This document shows positions 51,624-60,844 of a stretch of DNA of 64,000 nt, piece by piece. Below the pieces are notes generated by a model. It was not told the origin of the DNA. It saw only the letters and a list, made by a program, of their open reading frames with translations, and did not search any database. Made by a program: the position numbers and the translations under genes. The DNA lies in NCBI RefSeq assembly GCF_000019225.1, contig NC_010995.1, positions 186,001 through 250,000 of the forward strand. Reading direction: 5' to 3'. This stretch comes from Cellvibrio japonicus Ueda107 (GTDB lineage Bacteria; Pseudomonadota; Gammaproteobacteria; Pseudomonadales; Cellvibrionaceae). Position 1 is the first letter of the stretch, and each line of letters begins with the position of its first letter.

Positions 51624-53966
51624 ATGAATATTTCCTCCCGTTTAATGCTCGGTGCCATGGTGCTCACGGGTATTGCTGTTATTCTTGCCGCTGGCACCAC
51701 TGGCTGGCTCGCACTGCAACAAACCAATCGCGCGTTATCGCAAAACCTGGAGCAGCGTTTCCAGGCCCTGGCGGAAGGGCGCGCCCAGGCAGTGGCTACA
51801 CAATTTTCCAGTTACGCTGAATTGCTGTTATCGCTTTCACACGGACGTATGACACAGGAAGCGGTATACGGTTTTATTCGACCTTTTGCCTCCTATCGCT
51901 ATGAGGTTAGTGCAACACCGGAAGCGGAATTGCGCACACAATTGGCGGATTGGTATCAACAAACCTACGCGCCTTATCACCGCCAGCTGACCCGTGGCCA
52001 GCCTGCTGATGCGCGCACCTGGGTTGAGGGGTTTTCACTGGAAACCCTGTTAATCCAGCAGCGTTATTTGCAAGCCAATCCATCCCCCATCAATGCCCTG
52101 GATACAATGGAAGACGCGGCTGATGCAACCATTTACGGCCAGCAGCATCGCCGCTACCACAGCAGTTTTCGCGATTTGACTCGGCGCTTTGGGTTCAGTG
52201 ATTTGTTGATTGTGGATAGCCGGAGCCTGGCGGTTATTTATTCGGTAAACAAATCATCGCTCTTGGGGGATTCATTAGCGACTGCTTCACTGGCGTCATC
52301 GCCCCTGGCGCAATTGGCAAGGTCGTTACAGCGCGCCCATGCCGATCAGGTACTGGTATCTCGCTTTCATAGCAATCCACGTCGTTTTGAACAGCAGCTG
52401 GTATATGTTGGTGTCCCGGTGTTTCACGATGTGCAAAGTCCGCATAAAGCAATCGGTTTGTTGATTGCAGAAATCCCGGTGACACGTCTAACGCAGATCA
52501 TGAGTGCACAACAGCACTGGCAATCACTGGGCTTAGGCGAAACGGGTGATATCTACCTGGTGGATAGTTCACAGCGGTTATTAACAGAATTGCGTGAGGT
52601 CCAGCAGGCGCCGATGACGGCTGTTGCCGATTTACAACAAACAGTGACGGGTAATCTGAATGCAATGATTCGCTTGCAACAGGCGGCGGGTAATATCCAG
52701 ATTGCAACCTATCCGGTGCGTGAAGCCCTGGCCGGTCGGGCAGGTACGGGCATGGAACAGGATTATCTGGGGCGCACCATGTTCACCAGTTGGCAGCCGC
52801 TGGTGATCGGCGACCAGGCGTTAGCCCTGGTTGCCCAGCAGCGGCCGGAAGAAGTCTTTGCGGCGGTTGCTGAATTGCGTGGGACATTATGGCGCAGCGT
52901 TGTGATTGCATCGATTGTATTGACCGGATTGGCAGCGGTGCTGGCCTTTTTCTTTTCGCGCTCTATCGGTAAACCCCTGGTGTTATTGGCTCATAAAATT
53001 AAACGTGCGGCTGAAGATAAAAACCTGGCCAGTGAGTTCCCGGCACAGCGGCGCGATGAGTTGGGAGAAATGGGCCGCTCACTGAACTTTTTATTTGCTG
53101 AATTAAACCGGGTGTTGGTACAGGTTAACCAGTCCAGCGAACAGAGTTTGCAAGGCGCTTTGGATAATGTGACCACGACGCGCCAGTGTCGCGATGAAAC
53201 GGCGCGTCAGCGCCATGAAATGAATCATGTAGGGGCGGAAACAGAAGCGGTGGTGAAATCCATGAGTGATATCAGCCAGCATCTGGATACAGTGACACGG
53301 CAGGTCAGCCTTGCGCAGGAAGCAGCGGGCCAGGGCCAGGTTCGCGCCCGGGCAGTGGTGAATGAAATGCAAAGCCTTGCGCAACAGGTTGCCGATTCCT
53401 GTGCGACCCTGACGGAGTTACGCACTGCGACCGGCAACATAGGTTCTGTGTTGGATACCATTCAAGGTGTAGCGGAGCAAACGAATTTGCTGGCGTTGAA
53501 TGCGGCTATTGAAGCGGCTCGCGCCGGAGAACAGGGGCGCGGTTTTGCGGTGGTGGCCGAGGAGGTGCGGCGCCTGTCTTTCGATACCCAAAAGGCGACG
53601 GGCGAAATCAAAGATATGATTGACCAATTGCGCGCAAGTGTTGGCCAGATTTCCATTGGCCTTGCGGCGGAACAGGAAACGGCACAGCGCTGTATGGATG
53701 AAACCCTTGCGACCCAAACTGCGCTGGATCGCATCCAGCAATCGGTCGCGGATGCCAATCAACTGACACAGCGTATTAACCTCAGTGCCCAGGACGAAAG
53801 TAACCGCGCGCAGGCCATGCGCAATCGCCTGGTGAATCTTGTCTCGGGCATTAATGAAACAGACCAGGCGATTGCGCGATTGGCACAGGGCGCTGAGCAG
53901 CAAAACCAGCTTGCTAACCAGGCGATGAGGGCGGCGAAAGTGTTGACGTTTTCGCGTGCGCGATAA
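51624..53966 (+). CDS. Methyl-accepting chemotaxis protein with large periplasmic sensor
   Basis: 780 residues. TM1 (about 7-30), a periplasmic sensor of about 400 residues (two-module, Cache-like), TM2 (about 432-452), HAMP (about 453-505), and a signalling domain with hairpin tip EQTNLLALNAAIEAARAGEQ. Sites for methylation flank the tip. It directs motility through CheA/CheW. It follows the pectin methylesterase on the same strand by 152 bases, so pectin breakdown products are possible ligands; this is inference. No C-terminal pentapeptide for CheR is seen. Confidence 0.88.
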   Translation: MNISSRLMLGAMVLTGIAVILAAGTTGWLALQQTNRALSQNLEQRFQALAEGRAQAVATQFSSYAELLLSLSHGRMTQEAVYGFIRPFASYRYEVSATPEAELRTQLADWYQQTYAPYHRQLTRGQPADARTWVEGFSLETLLIQQRYLQANPSPINALDTMEDAADATIYGQQHRRYHSSFRDLTRRFGFSDLLIVDSRSLAVIYSVNKSSLLGDSLATASLASSPLAQLARSLQRAHADQVLVSRFHSNPRRFEQQLVYVGVPVFHDVQSPHKAIGLLIAEIPVTRLTQIMSAQQHWQSLGLGETGDIYLVDSSQRLLTELREVQQAPMTAVADLQQTVTGNLNAMIRLQQAAGNIQIATYPVREALAGRAGTGMEQDYLGRTMFTSWQPLVIGDQALALVAQQRPEEVFAAVAELRGTLWRSVVIASIVLTGLAAVLAFFFSRSIGKPLVLLAHKIKRAAEDKNLASEFPAQRRDELGEMGRSLNFLFAELNRVLVQVNQSSEQSLQGALDNVTTTRQCRDETARQRHEMNHVGAETEAVVKSMSDISQHLDTVTRQVSLAQEAAGQGQVRARAVVNEMQSLAQQVADSCATLTELRTATGNIGSVLDTIQGVAEQTNLLALNAAIEAARAGEQGRGFAVVAEEVRRLSFDTQKATGEIKDMIDQLRASVGQISIGLAAEQETAQRCMDETLATQTALDRIQQSVADANQLTQRINLSAQDESNRAQAMRNRLVNLVSGINETDQAIARLAQGAEQQNQLANQAMRAAKVLTFSRAR

Positions 53967-53973
53967 TCGATCG

Positions 53974-54945
53974 CTATTCCAGTAAATAACTCATGCACAC
54001 ATCCACTTCATTGGCAGAGCCAAGGATAACGGCGACGCGCTGGTGCAAGGAGTCGGGCTGGATATTCAAAATGCGCTGGTTTTCGCTCCAGGCTTTGCCG
54101 CCGGCATTTTCGGTCAGCATTGCCATGGGATTGGCTTCGTACAGCAAGCGCAATTTGGCGGGTTGCCGGGGGTTACGGTTATCGCTCGGGTACATGAAAA
54201 TGCCCCCGCGGGTCAGCACCCGATGCACATCGCCAACCATGGCGGCGTTCCAGCGCATATTAAAGCGTTTAGCGCGCGGCCCCGTTTCACCTAACAGCAG
54301 ATCCTGCACATAACGTTGAAAGGGCGCTGACCAGAAGCGCTGGTTGGCCATATTCAGTGCAAATTCCTGGGTGTTTAACGGCACAGACAATTGCGCCTGG
54401 GTGAGCAGGTAGCTGCCGTGGGTTGCATCCAGGGTGTAGCCGCGTGTCGGGCCGCCAGTGGTCATAACCAGGATGGTGGATGGACCATAGAGGACATAAC
54501 CGGCACAGACTTGTTGATGACCGGGTTGCTGGAATTGTGCTTCGCTATCAGCGGGTACGTCGTCCCGCGCCGGATAGATGGTGAAAATGGTACCTATCTG
54601 GCCGTTGATGTCGATGTTGGATGAACCATCGAGCGGATCGAAAGCGACTGTGTAAGCTCCCTTGGGATTACCCGCTACCACCGTGTCTTCCTCTTCCGAG
54701 GCAATAGCGCGCACCTGGGGTTCTTCGAGCAGCAAATCCTTGATTAACTGGTTGGCGATAACATCCAGTTGTTTTTGGGTTTCACCCTGGATGTTTTCAT
54801 CCAGGGTGGAGCCGAGCACTCCGGAGAGTGCGCCCTGGCGCACCCGGAAAGCGATTTCCTTGGTAGCGGCGAGCAGGGTGCGGATCACCGGGATCAACTC
54901 GGGGTTAACGCCATCGCGACGTAGGGTAGGGACTAGACGCTGCAT
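53974..54945 (-). CDS. fbp: Fructose-1,6-bisphosphatase class I
   Basis: 323 residues. FDPLDGSSNIDINGQIGTIFTIY is the metal-binding signature; IASEEEDTV and the C-terminal sugar-phosphate site (FMYPSDNRNPRQPAKLRLLYEANPMA) are also present. It removes the C1 phosphate of fructose 1,6-bisphosphate, a key step of gluconeogenesis, needed when cells grow on uronates through the Entner-Doudoroff route. Convergent with the chemoreceptor; 15 bases after fbaA. Confidence 0.95.
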   Translation of the reverse strand: MQRLVPTLRRDGVNPELIPVIRTLLAATKEIAFRVRQGALSGVLGSTLDENIQGETQKQLDVIANQLIKDLLLEEPQVRAIASEEEDTVVAGNPKGAYTVAFDPLDGSSNIDINGQIGTIFTIYPARDDVPADSEAQFQQPGHQQVCAGYVLYGPSTILVMTTGGPTRGYTLDATHGSYLLTQAQLSVPLNTQEFALNMANQRFWSAPFQRYVQDLLLGETGPRAKRFNMRWNAAMVGDVHRVLTRGGIFMYPSDNRNPRQPAKLRLLYEANPMAMLTENAGGKAWSENQRILNIQPDSLHQRVAVILGSANEVDVCMSYLLE

Positions 54946-54960
54946 GCGGATTCCTGCGTG

Positions 54961-56043
54961 TTACACGTAACGGTTTATACAATTCAGGTCGGCGAAGGAT
55001 TGCTCCAGGCGCTTGACCATAGACTCTTCGCTGTGGCGCAGCCAGACGCGCGGGTCGTAGTATTTTTTGTTGGGTTTGTCATCGCCATCGGGATTACCGA
55101 TCTGGCCGTGCAGATAGCCACTGTTGGCCTGGTAAAAATTCAGTGTACCTTCCCAAAAGGCCCATTGGGTATCGGTGTCGATATTCATTTTGACTACACC
55201 ATACTGCAGGGACTCGGCGATTTCTTCTGGCAGTGAACCTGAGCCGCCGTGGAAAACAAAATTCAACGGATTGTGGCCCAGGCTGAATTTCTCGCTCACA
55301 AATTGTTGTGAATTTTTCAGGATCACCGGGGTGAGCTGTACGTTGCCGGGCTTATACACGCCGTGCACATTGCCGAAAGACGCAGCTATGGTGAATTTGT
55401 CGCTGATAGCGCTCAGTTTTTCGTAGGCGTAGGCAACATCTTCCGGCTGGGTATAAAGTGCGGAGTTATCCAATCCGGTGTTGTCTACACCGTCTTCTTC
55501 ACCACCGGTACAGCCCAGTTCAATTTCCAGGGTGATGCCCAATTTTTTCATGCGCTCCAGATAGTGCGCAGAAATTTCGATGTTTTCCTGCAGGCTTTCT
55601 TCTGACAGGTCAATCATGTGTGAACTGAACAGCGATTTGCCGGTTTGGGCGAAAAATGTCTCGCTGGCATCGAGCAGGCCGTCGATCCAGGGCAACAGTT
55701 TTTTAGCGGCGTGGTCCGTGTGCAGGATCACCGGAATGCCATAGGCCTGGGCGACGTTATGCACGTAATGGGCAGCGGCGATAGCGCCCAGGATTGAGCT
55801 GCCCAGGCCTTCCAGTTTTAAACTCTTGCCGCAAAAAAACGCAGAGCCGCCTTGCGACAATTGCACGATTACGGGTGAATTTACCTTGCGCGCCGCCTCA
55901 AGGGTGGCGTTGATAGTGTTGGTGTTAGCCGCATTCACCGCTGGATAGGCAAAGCCGCCGGCTTTGGCGGCATTTAACAGGGTTTGTACGTCGTCACCGG
56001 TAGCTACACCGGGGGCGACCAGGTTGGCGAGAGAGTTCATCAT
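54961..56043 (-). CDS. fbaA: Class II fructose-bisphosphate aldolase
   Basis: 360 residues from the ATGATG after GCAGGA. Zinc ligands and active site: LHTDHAAKKLLPWIDGLL, ELGCTGGEEDGVDN, FGNVHGVYKPGNV and FVFHGGSGSLPEE, all of the FbaA (class IIA) type. It splits or forms fructose 1,6-bisphosphate. Runs in series with tpiA (upstream) and fbp (downstream). Confidence 0.96.
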   Translation of the reverse strand: MMNSLANLVAPGVATGDDVQTLLNAAKAGGFAYPAVNAANTNTINATLEAARKVNSPVIVQLSQGGSAFFCGKSLKLEGLGSSILGAIAAAHYVHNVAQAYGIPVILHTDHAAKKLLPWIDGLLDASETFFAQTGKSLFSSHMIDLSEESLQENIEISAHYLERMKKLGITLEIELGCTGGEEDGVDNTGLDNSALYTQPEDVAYAYEKLSAISDKFTIAASFGNVHGVYKPGNVQLTPVILKNSQQFVSEKFSLGHNPLNFVFHGGSGSLPEEIAESLQYGVVKMNIDTDTQWAFWEGTLNFYQANSGYLHGQIGNPDGDDKPNKKYYDPRVWLRHSEESMVKRLEQSFADLNCINRYV

Positions 56044-56145
56044 CGTGTCCTGCAAGTAGTTGATTCTGTGATGACCGAAGGATTCGCCGAGTGGCTCTTT
56101 GAGCCTGTTGTTCTTGTCTCGTTGTTGTGTTGTTTCTATTTGTTA

Positions 56146-56916
56146 TCAGGCGGTATGCTCTGCCAGTTCCGAAGCCTGTTCGCAAATGGCGAGGAAATGG
56201 CCCGGGTCCAGGCTGGCACCGCCGACCAGCAGCCCGTCAATGTCCTCCTGCAACAGCAGGTCGCGGGCATTGGTTTTGTTGACGCTGCCGCCGTAAAGGA
56301 TGCGCACACGCGCCGCACTGTCCGCATCAAAAATACGCGCCAGTTCAGCGCGAATGTATTGGTGTACTGACTGTGCGATTGCCGGTGTTGCTGCCAAGCC
56401 AGTACCAATGGCCCACACTGGCTCGTAGGCGATGCACAGATCGCGCCCATTCAGCTCGATATTGGCCAAACCCTCGGAAAGCTGCTTGTAGAGCACTTCC
56501 TCGGTGATATTGGCTTCGCGTTCGGCCTGGTTTTCGCCCACGCACAGCACAGGCAGGAGTCCATGGTTGAGCGCAGTGCGCACCTTGATCTGGCAGCCTT
56601 CGTTGTTTTCGGCAAACATGGCGCGGCGCTCCGAGTGGCCAATCAGGCACAGGGAGCAGCCGGCCTGCTTGAGCATTTGCGCCGAAGTCTCCCCGGTGTA
56701 GGCCCCTGATTCATAGCGACTGACATTCTGGCTGCCGATCTGCAATTCGGAAAATTGCAGGAAGGTCATCATGTCGCGCATGTACAGGTAGGGCGGGCAG
56801 ATGGCAATTTGCGCGTCGACATGCTTGCCGATAAACGAGGCTACCGAGGTGCAAATCAGGTCGAGGCCGCCATTGAGCTTCCAGTTGGCGATCACTATGG
56901 GTTTACGTGGTTTCAT
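56146..56916 (-). CDS. tpiA: Triosephosphate isomerase
   Basis: 256 residues from MKPRKPIVIANWKLNGG. Catalytic Lys in ANWKLN, His in IGHSERR, Glu in AYEPVWAIGTG, phosphate loop ILYGGSVN. It interconverts dihydroxyacetone phosphate and glyceraldehyde 3-phosphate. First of tpiA-fbaA-fbp on this strand; only 102 bases from fbaA. The classic tpiA position before secG/tRNA is not seen here, so this could be a second copy. Confidence 0.95.
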   Translation of the reverse strand: MKPRKPIVIANWKLNGGLDLICTSVASFIGKHVDAQIAICPPYLYMRDMMTFLQFSELQIGSQNVSRYESGAYTGETSAQMLKQAGCSLCLIGHSERRAMFAENNEGCQIKVRTALNHGLLPVLCVGENQAEREANITEEVLYKQLSEGLANIELNGRDLCIAYEPVWAIGTGLAATPAIAQSVHQYIRAELARIFDADSAARVRILYGGSVNKTNARDLLLQEDIDGLLVGGASLDPGHFLAICEQASELAEHTA

Positions 56917-57443
56917 CGAAGGTCTCTTGTACACGGTCGCTTTTATAGTGTTGGCCGGGGCGCTGGTAGGGATCGTTCTCGGTTATCTCTGTGGCGCCAA
57001 AGCCGTAGTAAGTGTAAGTAAAGGGAAACTGGGTTGCTGTCTGGTGCAGACAGGGCAATGGCGAATGGCCGTGGCCATCACCAGAAGGGGCATGAAAAAC
57101 AGTCGCGTTCAGGGTACACCTACCTTCCTGTCCAAAGGTAATCAACGGGTTTGATCTTGTGTTGACGGTTGCGATGAATTTGATGCCGATAGGGTGCTGC
57201 TTCTGCAGAGCTGCTGGGGAGAAATACTACACAGCTGTTGCGTATCGAGCAACATGGTAAGAATTAAATTGGTTTACAAAAGTGCATTTTTTTAGAAAAA
57301 AATTGCTAAAAAAATGCCTAAACAGTGTGTAAACGTTTCTTTTTTGTGGCTTTTAAAAATGTAATCGATTACAAAAATAAGACATAAGAGCCCCCTGGAT
57401 GGTCAAGAGGAAGCTGCCTGGAAATCGGGTGCGCTCGGGAAGG
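56917..57443. other. Intergenic region upstream of tpiA with LacI-type sites
   Basis: 527 bases between the tpiA start and the stop of the GGDEF gene. A plus-strand frame around 56897-57154 has a short glycine-zipper-like segment but lacks a ribosome site and overlaps the start of tpiA, so I do not call it. Two operator-like palindromes lie at 57328-57373. Confidence 0.5.
57328..57373. promoter_or_regulatory. Two LacI-family-like operators far upstream of tpiA
   Basis: TGTAATCGATTACA at 57360-57373 is a perfect 14-bp palindrome; GTAAACGTTTC around 57329 has the central AAACGTTT palindrome. Half-sites resemble TGTAAACG at 42.2 kb. They are about 410 bases before tpiA and about 70 bases past the end of the GGDEF gene. 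Confidence 0.45.
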
Positions 57444-59030
57444 TTACGCGGGAGGGTCTACATCTTCGGGATCGTAGATGGCGTAGTTGTTTTTACCGCG
57501 GCGCTTGACCGAGTAGAGCGCCTGGTCGGCATGGCGGCGCAGGCTCTGGGGGTTGTCGCCGTGGGCTGGGTAGTGGGCAATACCGATACTAATCCCAACC
57601 GTTTCGAGTACCTGGGGCTGGATTTCAATAGGCGCAGCCTGGGCGTCGAGGATTTGCTGGGCGATGCGTTTGTCCACGTCGGGATTATCGGTCTGCTTGA
57701 GCACGATCAGGAATTCATCACCGCCCAGGCGCGCCACCAGGTCGCTGTCGCGCACCAGCTTGCGCAGGCGGTTGGCGACGACCCGCAGTACCTGGTCGCC
57801 CGCGTCGTGGCCGTAGCTATCGTTGATCTGCTTGAAGCGATCGAGGTCGATCATCATGACCGCCAGGCCCCGGCTGGTAGCGGCCGCCTGGATCAGCCAC
57901 TGGTCGAGTATGGCTTCGGCGGCCGGGCGGTTGGTCAGGCCGGTCAGGCTGTCGGTTTCGGCCAGTTCGCGCGTGCGTTCCTCGGCCTTTTTGCGCTGGG
58001 TGACGTCATACATAACCCCCTCGACAATATGGCTGCGCTGGTCGTTGCCCGCGGGCGAGAAAATACAGTGAATCCAGCGCTCATCCTGCGGATCTTCCGT
58101 CGCCAGGCGCAAATCCGCGGAACAGGGACGCTTGCTGATTTGTGCCAGGCGGATCAGGGATTGGGCCTGCGATGGCTCATGGAATACCCGTTCAATGAGG
58201 TTTTGTGACAGGGTGTGCGCATCCTCCTCGAAACGGGTGAGTTTGAAAAAAGAGGGATTGGCGGTAACCAGCTGGCCCTGCTCGGTAATCAGGAAGATAC
58301 CGGCACTGCTGTCTTCGAAAATACCGCGGAAGCGGTTTTCCAATTGCTCTACGCGGTGACGTAACTGGCGCTCCTCATCCAGCATCTTCTCCACGGTATT
58401 GAGCAGGCTGTTAATGTCGCTGATCAACAGGCCGATTTCATCGCTGCGCTGGCCATCCTTGAGGCGGTTGCCATCGCCGGGGGTGATCTTGTGCAGGTTG
58501 GTGGACAGGCGCACCAGGGGGCGACTCATCATCCAATACACCATGATCAATACCAGCAGTGCCACGACCACCGCGAGTGCGGCGAGGCTGGCGGTGGTCG
58601 CCATGGCCGCATCCCGGGCGCGCAGGGCAATCTGGGCGATATTGGGGGCCACCAACAGGGTACCGACCTCCTCTTTTTCGTCAAAGGGAGAGACTAATGA
58701 CAGGGTCATGGTGTCTTTGCCGTTATCTTCCGGGCGTTTGCCGTCCTGGCCGATGATTTCGCGGTTAGCGAGTATTTTGGCGCCGACCACCATATCGTTT
58801 TGGGCCAGGCCAGTGACGACCTGTTGGGCCAGCTCGCGGTTGCCCACATAGGCGGCAATTGCCGCCGGGGCACGCACGGTTTCCATCAGCTGCTGCACCG
58901 AGCGCTGGCTGCTGGCCAGGGAGTTCTTGTAGCTGCTCTCGTAAAACAGGTAGGAGGAAACCAGCACTACCAGCAGTGCCGAGGCAGCGACAGCGAGGGA
59001 TACGCGGATATGCAGGCTGTTCATGTTCAT
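57444..59030 (-). CDS. Membrane PAS-GGDEF diguanylate cyclase
   Basis: 528 residues. TM1 (about 10-28), a periplasmic CHASE8-like domain (about 30-135), TM2 (about 140-168), HAMP (about 169-220), PAS (about 235-345), then GGDEF (about 355-520) with RLGGDEFLIV intact and DLDRFKQINDSYGHDAGD. It makes c-di-GMP at the inner membrane. An RxxD inhibitory site was not found at the expected place. Its ATG overlaps the stop of the PstS-like gene (ATGA). Confidence 0.92.
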   Translation of the reverse strand: MNMNSLHIRVSLAVAASALLVVLVSSYLFYESSYKNSLASSQRSVQQLMETVRAPAAIAAYVGNRELAQQVVTGLAQNDMVVGAKILANREIIGQDGKRPEDNGKDTMTLSLVSPFDEKEEVGTLLVAPNIAQIALRARDAAMATTASLAALAVVVALLVLIMVYWMMSRPLVRLSTNLHKITPGDGNRLKDGQRSDEIGLLISDINSLLNTVEKMLDEERQLRHRVEQLENRFRGIFEDSSAGIFLITEQGQLVTANPSFFKLTRFEEDAHTLSQNLIERVFHEPSQAQSLIRLAQISKRPCSADLRLATEDPQDERWIHCIFSPAGNDQRSHIVEGVMYDVTQRKKAEERTRELAETDSLTGLTNRPAAEAILDQWLIQAAATSRGLAVMMIDLDRFKQINDSYGHDAGDQVLRVVANRLRKLVRDSDLVARLGGDEFLIVLKQTDNPDVDKRIAQQILDAQAAPIEIQPQVLETVGISIGIAHYPAHGDNPQSLRRHADQALYSVKRRGKNNYAIYDPEDVDPPA

Positions 59031-59455
59031 GGTGTGTTGTTCAGCTCCATCACTACCTTGACACCGGCAGGAAGGGGTTGGCGCGGTATATAAGCGATAG
59101 CCGCCGGGTTGGCCGCGACAGCCTTGATCAGTGCCTGGTCGCTGTCTACTTGCCGGGGCGGTGACATGCGTCCTGCAAAGACCAGCGTAGCCCAGTAGGC
59201 GTCTACCTGTGCCTCACTTTTGCCGGTGAGGATTTTATAAAAGGTGGCGCGACCGGGACTGCCTGCTTTCAGGTCAAAGGCTTGTGCCGGTGCGCCGCCG
59301 GGAAAGGTTGAAACGCGTCCCATGAAGATGTCCACGACCTGTTTACGTTCCAGCTGGAGATGGGGGTTTTGGGCGTTGACGATCACCAGTATCTCTGCTT
59401 GCACCAGGCCCGCGAACATCAAAGCTGCCACAGTGAAAAAGGTTTTCGTGATCAT
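59027..59455 (-). CDS. Small PstS-like periplasmic binding protein
   Basis: 142 residues. Signal peptide (GLVQA), then a half-size PBP-like fold: VIVNAQNPHLQLERKQVVDIFMGRVSTFPGG, FYKILTGKSEAQVDAYWATLVFAGR, PAAIAYIPRQPLP. This is the family often annotated as phosphate ABC transporter substrate-binding-like, but it lacks half of PstS and no transporter genes are near. Its ATG overlaps the porin stop by one base (TGATG) and its stop overlaps the cyclase start, so the three are translationally coupled. A sensor partner for the cyclase is likely. Confidence 0.82.
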   Translation of the reverse strand: MITKTFFTVAALMFAGLVQAEILVIVNAQNPHLQLERKQVVDIFMGRVSTFPGGAPAQAFDLKAGSPGRATFYKILTGKSEAQVDAYWATLVFAGRMSPPRQVDSDQALIKAVAANPAAIAYIPRQPLPAGVKVVMELNNTP

Positions 59456-60714
59456 CAGAAAAGTACATCCAGGGTCAGACTGATAACGGTGGCGGACTGG
59501 TCTGAGGTGACGGTTTCATCCGCCGTAAACCAGAGATTGGTGCCATGGGTCGCTATATCGATGTCATCTACTTGAAACTTGAGTGCCATACGCGGGCGGA
59601 AATCCCAGCGCGTGCCCAGGCTGACCGAGCGCTGGTCGATACGCACACCATTGAGCAGGCCCTGGGTGGCTTGTGCCAGTTGCTCCAGTTGTCCGGCCAA
59701 GGGCGGCGGATATCCTGCTGGCGGGATAATCACAACCCGACGGTCGCGCGGCTCAGCGAAGCCGGCCATGGCAAAGACAGACAGGTTGCCAAAGCGGCGT
59801 CCAATACTCAGGTAGCCGTGGTCGCTATTGCCGATCAGGCTGGTATCGCTGTTGATCCGGACCAGCTCGCTCTGTACCCACCAATTGTTGCTGTCGTAGT
59901 CCATACCCAGTTCGAAGTAACCGGCGTTTTTATTGTGGGTTCTCAGTTTTTGGCTCCATTCCATGGCTTCCGGCCAGTAGGGGCCTGCAGCGTTTAAGGC
60001 ATCGATCAATGATCCGGCGTAATCATCTCTGAGGTTGGCGTTGACATAGGTCGCGCGCCATTTCCAGGCACCTTTTTCCAGTACGGTGCTAAATCCATAG
60101 GGTTCAAATTGCAGTCCTACACTGTCGTTGGAGCGGTAGCTGGTGGGATAGTCATCCTTAAAACGGCCATAAAATGCCTTGAGGCTCAGGGAGCTATCGC
60201 CAATATCGAAGCGTTTGGTAATGTCGGCACCATCAATGTGGTACATGGAAAGCAGGCCATAGGTTTCGTGCGGTGGCCTGACCCAGGGATAGGCATAACC
60301 CACCAGGCGATAATCGGAGAGCATGAAAATATCCACACCCAGGCGCCCGAGGCGCAGGTCCAGTCCATCCTCAGGGCGGTAGCGGACATAGGCCCATTCC
60401 ACGGCATCATCAAGGCTGCCTTCAAAGCGGTCTTTGGCAACCACTTGCACACTGGTTTCCCAGGCGTGGGTCCAGAGCCCCTGCCATTGTGCGCCGACCA
60501 GGGTATCGGTACGCCATTCCAGTTTGCCGTCGTAGGAACCCTGGTCCTGGATGACATCGCGACGGTAGACCAGGTTGGGATTGTCATTGCTGGTAATCCC
60601 CAGGGTAGCAAAGCCACTAAACCGATGTTGTACCTGGCTGTCGCCCAACACCGGCAGTGCGATGGCCAGCAGGCTGGTCGTCAGCAGTCGGGTAATAGGG
60701 ATTGGTAAACGCAT
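59455..60714 (-). CDS. Outer-membrane beta-barrel protein (porin-like)
   Basis: 419 residues with signal peptide (LPVLGDSQ). The rest is alternating strands with aromatic girdles (AWETSVQVVAKDRFEGSLDD, YVRYRPEDGLDLRLGRLGVD) and a C-terminal strand ending LTLDVLF, the terminal-Phe BAM signal. Similar to gram-negative porin-like proteins of unknown substrate. First gene of the barrel/PstS-like/cyclase operon. Confidence 0.82.
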   Translation of the reverse strand: MRLPIPITRLLTTSLLAIALPVLGDSQVQHRFSGFATLGITSNDNPNLVYRRDVIQDQGSYDGKLEWRTDTLVGAQWQGLWTHAWETSVQVVAKDRFEGSLDDAVEWAYVRYRPEDGLDLRLGRLGVDIFMLSDYRLVGYAYPWVRPPHETYGLLSMYHIDGADITKRFDIGDSSLSLKAFYGRFKDDYPTSYRSNDSVGLQFEPYGFSTVLEKGAWKWRATYVNANLRDDYAGSLIDALNAAGPYWPEAMEWSQKLRTHNKNAGYFELGMDYDSNNWWVQSELVRINSDTSLIGNSDHGYLSIGRRFGNLSVFAMAGFAEPRDRRVVIIPPAGYPPPLAGQLEQLAQATQGLLNGVRIDQRSVSLGTRWDFRPRMALKFQVDDIDIATHGTNLWFTADETVTSDQSATVISLTLDVLF

Positions 60715-60844
60715 GCAGTCACTACCGGAATTGGGCTCATGGCGCAGAAACCGCTACAGGAGCATGGGGGAGCAAAACCGGCATTTATCTCCCATCAGAT
60801 GCCGAAACCCTGGTTTTTCTGGAGTATAGCCAAGCCTGGAGGGC

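Noticed and set aside
56897..57154. Plus-strand frame with a glycine-zipper-like hydrophobic segment opposite the tpiA start
   Set aside because: Overlaps the start of tpiA on the other strand, lacks a ribosome site, and the part after the hydrophobic stretch looks random.
57399..58208. 269-codon plus-strand frame opposite the GGDEF gene
   Set aside because: Antisense to an intact GGDEF domain; GC-rich third-position artefact.
59027..59455. Phosphate ABC transporter binding protein
   Set aside because: Only half the length of PstS and no pst permease or ATPase genes adjoin; called PstS-like only.
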